A stretch of 6,409 bases of DNA from Nitrospirota bacterium (lineage in GTDB: Bacteria; Nitrospirota; Nitrospiria; Nitrospirales; UBA8639): NCBI GenBank assembly GCA_029879555.1, contig JAOUQB010000151.1, forward strand, positions 1-6,409. The letters are read 5' to 3'. Positions 5,933 to 6,409 of the stretch are shown one piece after another (the first letter of the stretch is position 1; each line of letters opens with the position of its first letter). A program made the position numbers and the translations under genes. The notes beneath the pieces were generated by a model, which ran no database searches, was not told the origin of the DNA, and saw only the letters and a program-made list of their open reading frames with translations.

Positions 5933-6409
5933 TTACCAGAAGCGAGGGCGGCCCGTGTCAATATGAATGAAGCCGCGTGAACGATAATTGCCCACTCCGC
6001 CCATTTTTATTTTCACGGCGGCCTGATGAATAGAAGAGAGTTTGACGCCAGGTATCGAAAAATCCATGGCCTTTCCTTTGGTATGGAAGCTGTTCAGTGC
6101 TGCGCCTTGTTCGTGGAGAACCATTTTAAAGTTAAAAGCGGGGGAACGGTAGCCTGAGGAAATATGCACCTCTTTGCCTCTGGCTGCGGTTTTTTCAATG
6201 GTATTCAAGAATTCTAATAAGCGAATGTCCATTCGATGCACATTCTTGGTGTGATTGCATCGAAGAAGATAATTGATATCTTTGAGGGCTTCCCGGTCAT
6301 AGCGGCCTGAGCGGGAGCGGTATCGCACCGTTAGTCGTTCATCCCTACCGACATTGTAGAGTCGAATTCGTCCTTCTTCCTGAAGAGAGGAGCCTGAGGC
6401 GACCTCCGG
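5933..6409 (-). CDS. YcbK/MepK-like M15 family murein endopeptidase, N-terminus outside window
   Basis: The frame stays open to the window edge, giving 158 visible residues ending at TAA 5933-5935. An internal GTG at 6328 is not the start, because family-like sequence (GRIRLYNVGRDERLTVRY) continues upstream of it. The order matches the YcbK (DUF882, peptidase M15_3) family: YDREALKDINYLLR (37-50 of the visible part), the SGYRSP motif (85-90), SFHTKGKAMDF (107-117) with zinc ligands His109 and Asp116, and GGVGNY...GFIHIDTGRPRFW (137-158) with the last ligand His149 in the HxD motif. All expected catalytic residues are present, so it should be active. E. coli MepK (YcbK) cuts mDAP-mDAP crosslinks in peptidoglycan; the same role is inferred. 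The signal peptide expected for export lies outside the window. The gene converges on the anti-sigma gene with 96 bases between stops, a purine-rich gap (+ strand) with no clear terminator. Confidence 0.88.
   Translation of the reverse strand, partial: PEVASGSSLQEEGRIRLYNVGRDERLTVRYRSRSGRYDREALKDINYLLRCNHTKNVHRMDIRLLEFLNTIEKTAARGKEVHISSGYRSPAFNFKMVLHEQGAALNSFHTKGKAMDFSIPGVKLSSIHQAAVKIKMGGVGNYRSRGFIHIDTGRPRFW

Noticed and set aside
6326..6328. GTG at 6328 as the start of the YcbK-like gene
   Set aside because: The frame continues to the window edge with sequence matching the family N-terminal part, so the gene starts outside the window.

Overview
The window is bacterial, of moderate GC content, and gene-dense, with short gaps between genes. 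The gene types suggest a Gram-negative, environmental bacterium: a BrnT/BrnA-type toxin-antitoxin pair, a PqqD-like/methyltransferase fusion, an ECF sigma/anti-sigma pair with a large periplasmic part, and a YcbK-type murein endopeptidase. The GC-rich stem-loop repeat of the 'cctctcccc...gagg' kind would suit a Nitrospirota (Nitrospira-like) genome. That placement is an impression only, since there is no rRNA or marker gene here.

Layout. Bases 2-470 hold the end of a brnT-like toxin gene and a complete, overlapping brnA-like antitoxin gene (+). A spacer follows (471-638) with two adjacent stem-loops that look like a REP-type element. Next come two class I SAM-dependent methyltransferases on the minus strand. 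The first (639-2156) carries a PqqD-like N-terminal domain. The second (2302-2970) is a small TehB-like enzyme behind an N-terminal hydrophobic signal or anchor segment. A 189-bp divergent promoter region separates the latter from a plus-strand four-helix CopD-like membrane protein (3160-3639). After a 149-bp gap lies a tightly coupled operon of an ECF-type sigma factor (3789-4346) and its predicted membrane-spanning anti-sigma/sensor protein (4346-5836). The right end holds the C-terminal part of a convergent YcbK/MepK-like M15 peptidase gene (5933 to beyond 6409, minus).

How the genes work together. Two units are clear. The toxin-antitoxin pair should be self-regulated by the ribbon-helix-helix antitoxin. 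In the sigma/anti-sigma pair, the cytoplasmic N-terminus of the second protein should hold the sigma factor, and its C-terminal beta-rich domain outside the membrane should sense or bind something. The anti-sigma protein has no cysteine, so it is not a classical zinc-binding anti-sigma (ZAS) domain. No functional link between the two methyltransferases, the CopD-like protein and the peptidase can be shown from this window. I see no tRNA, rRNA, CRISPR array, insertion sequence or clear intrinsic terminator.
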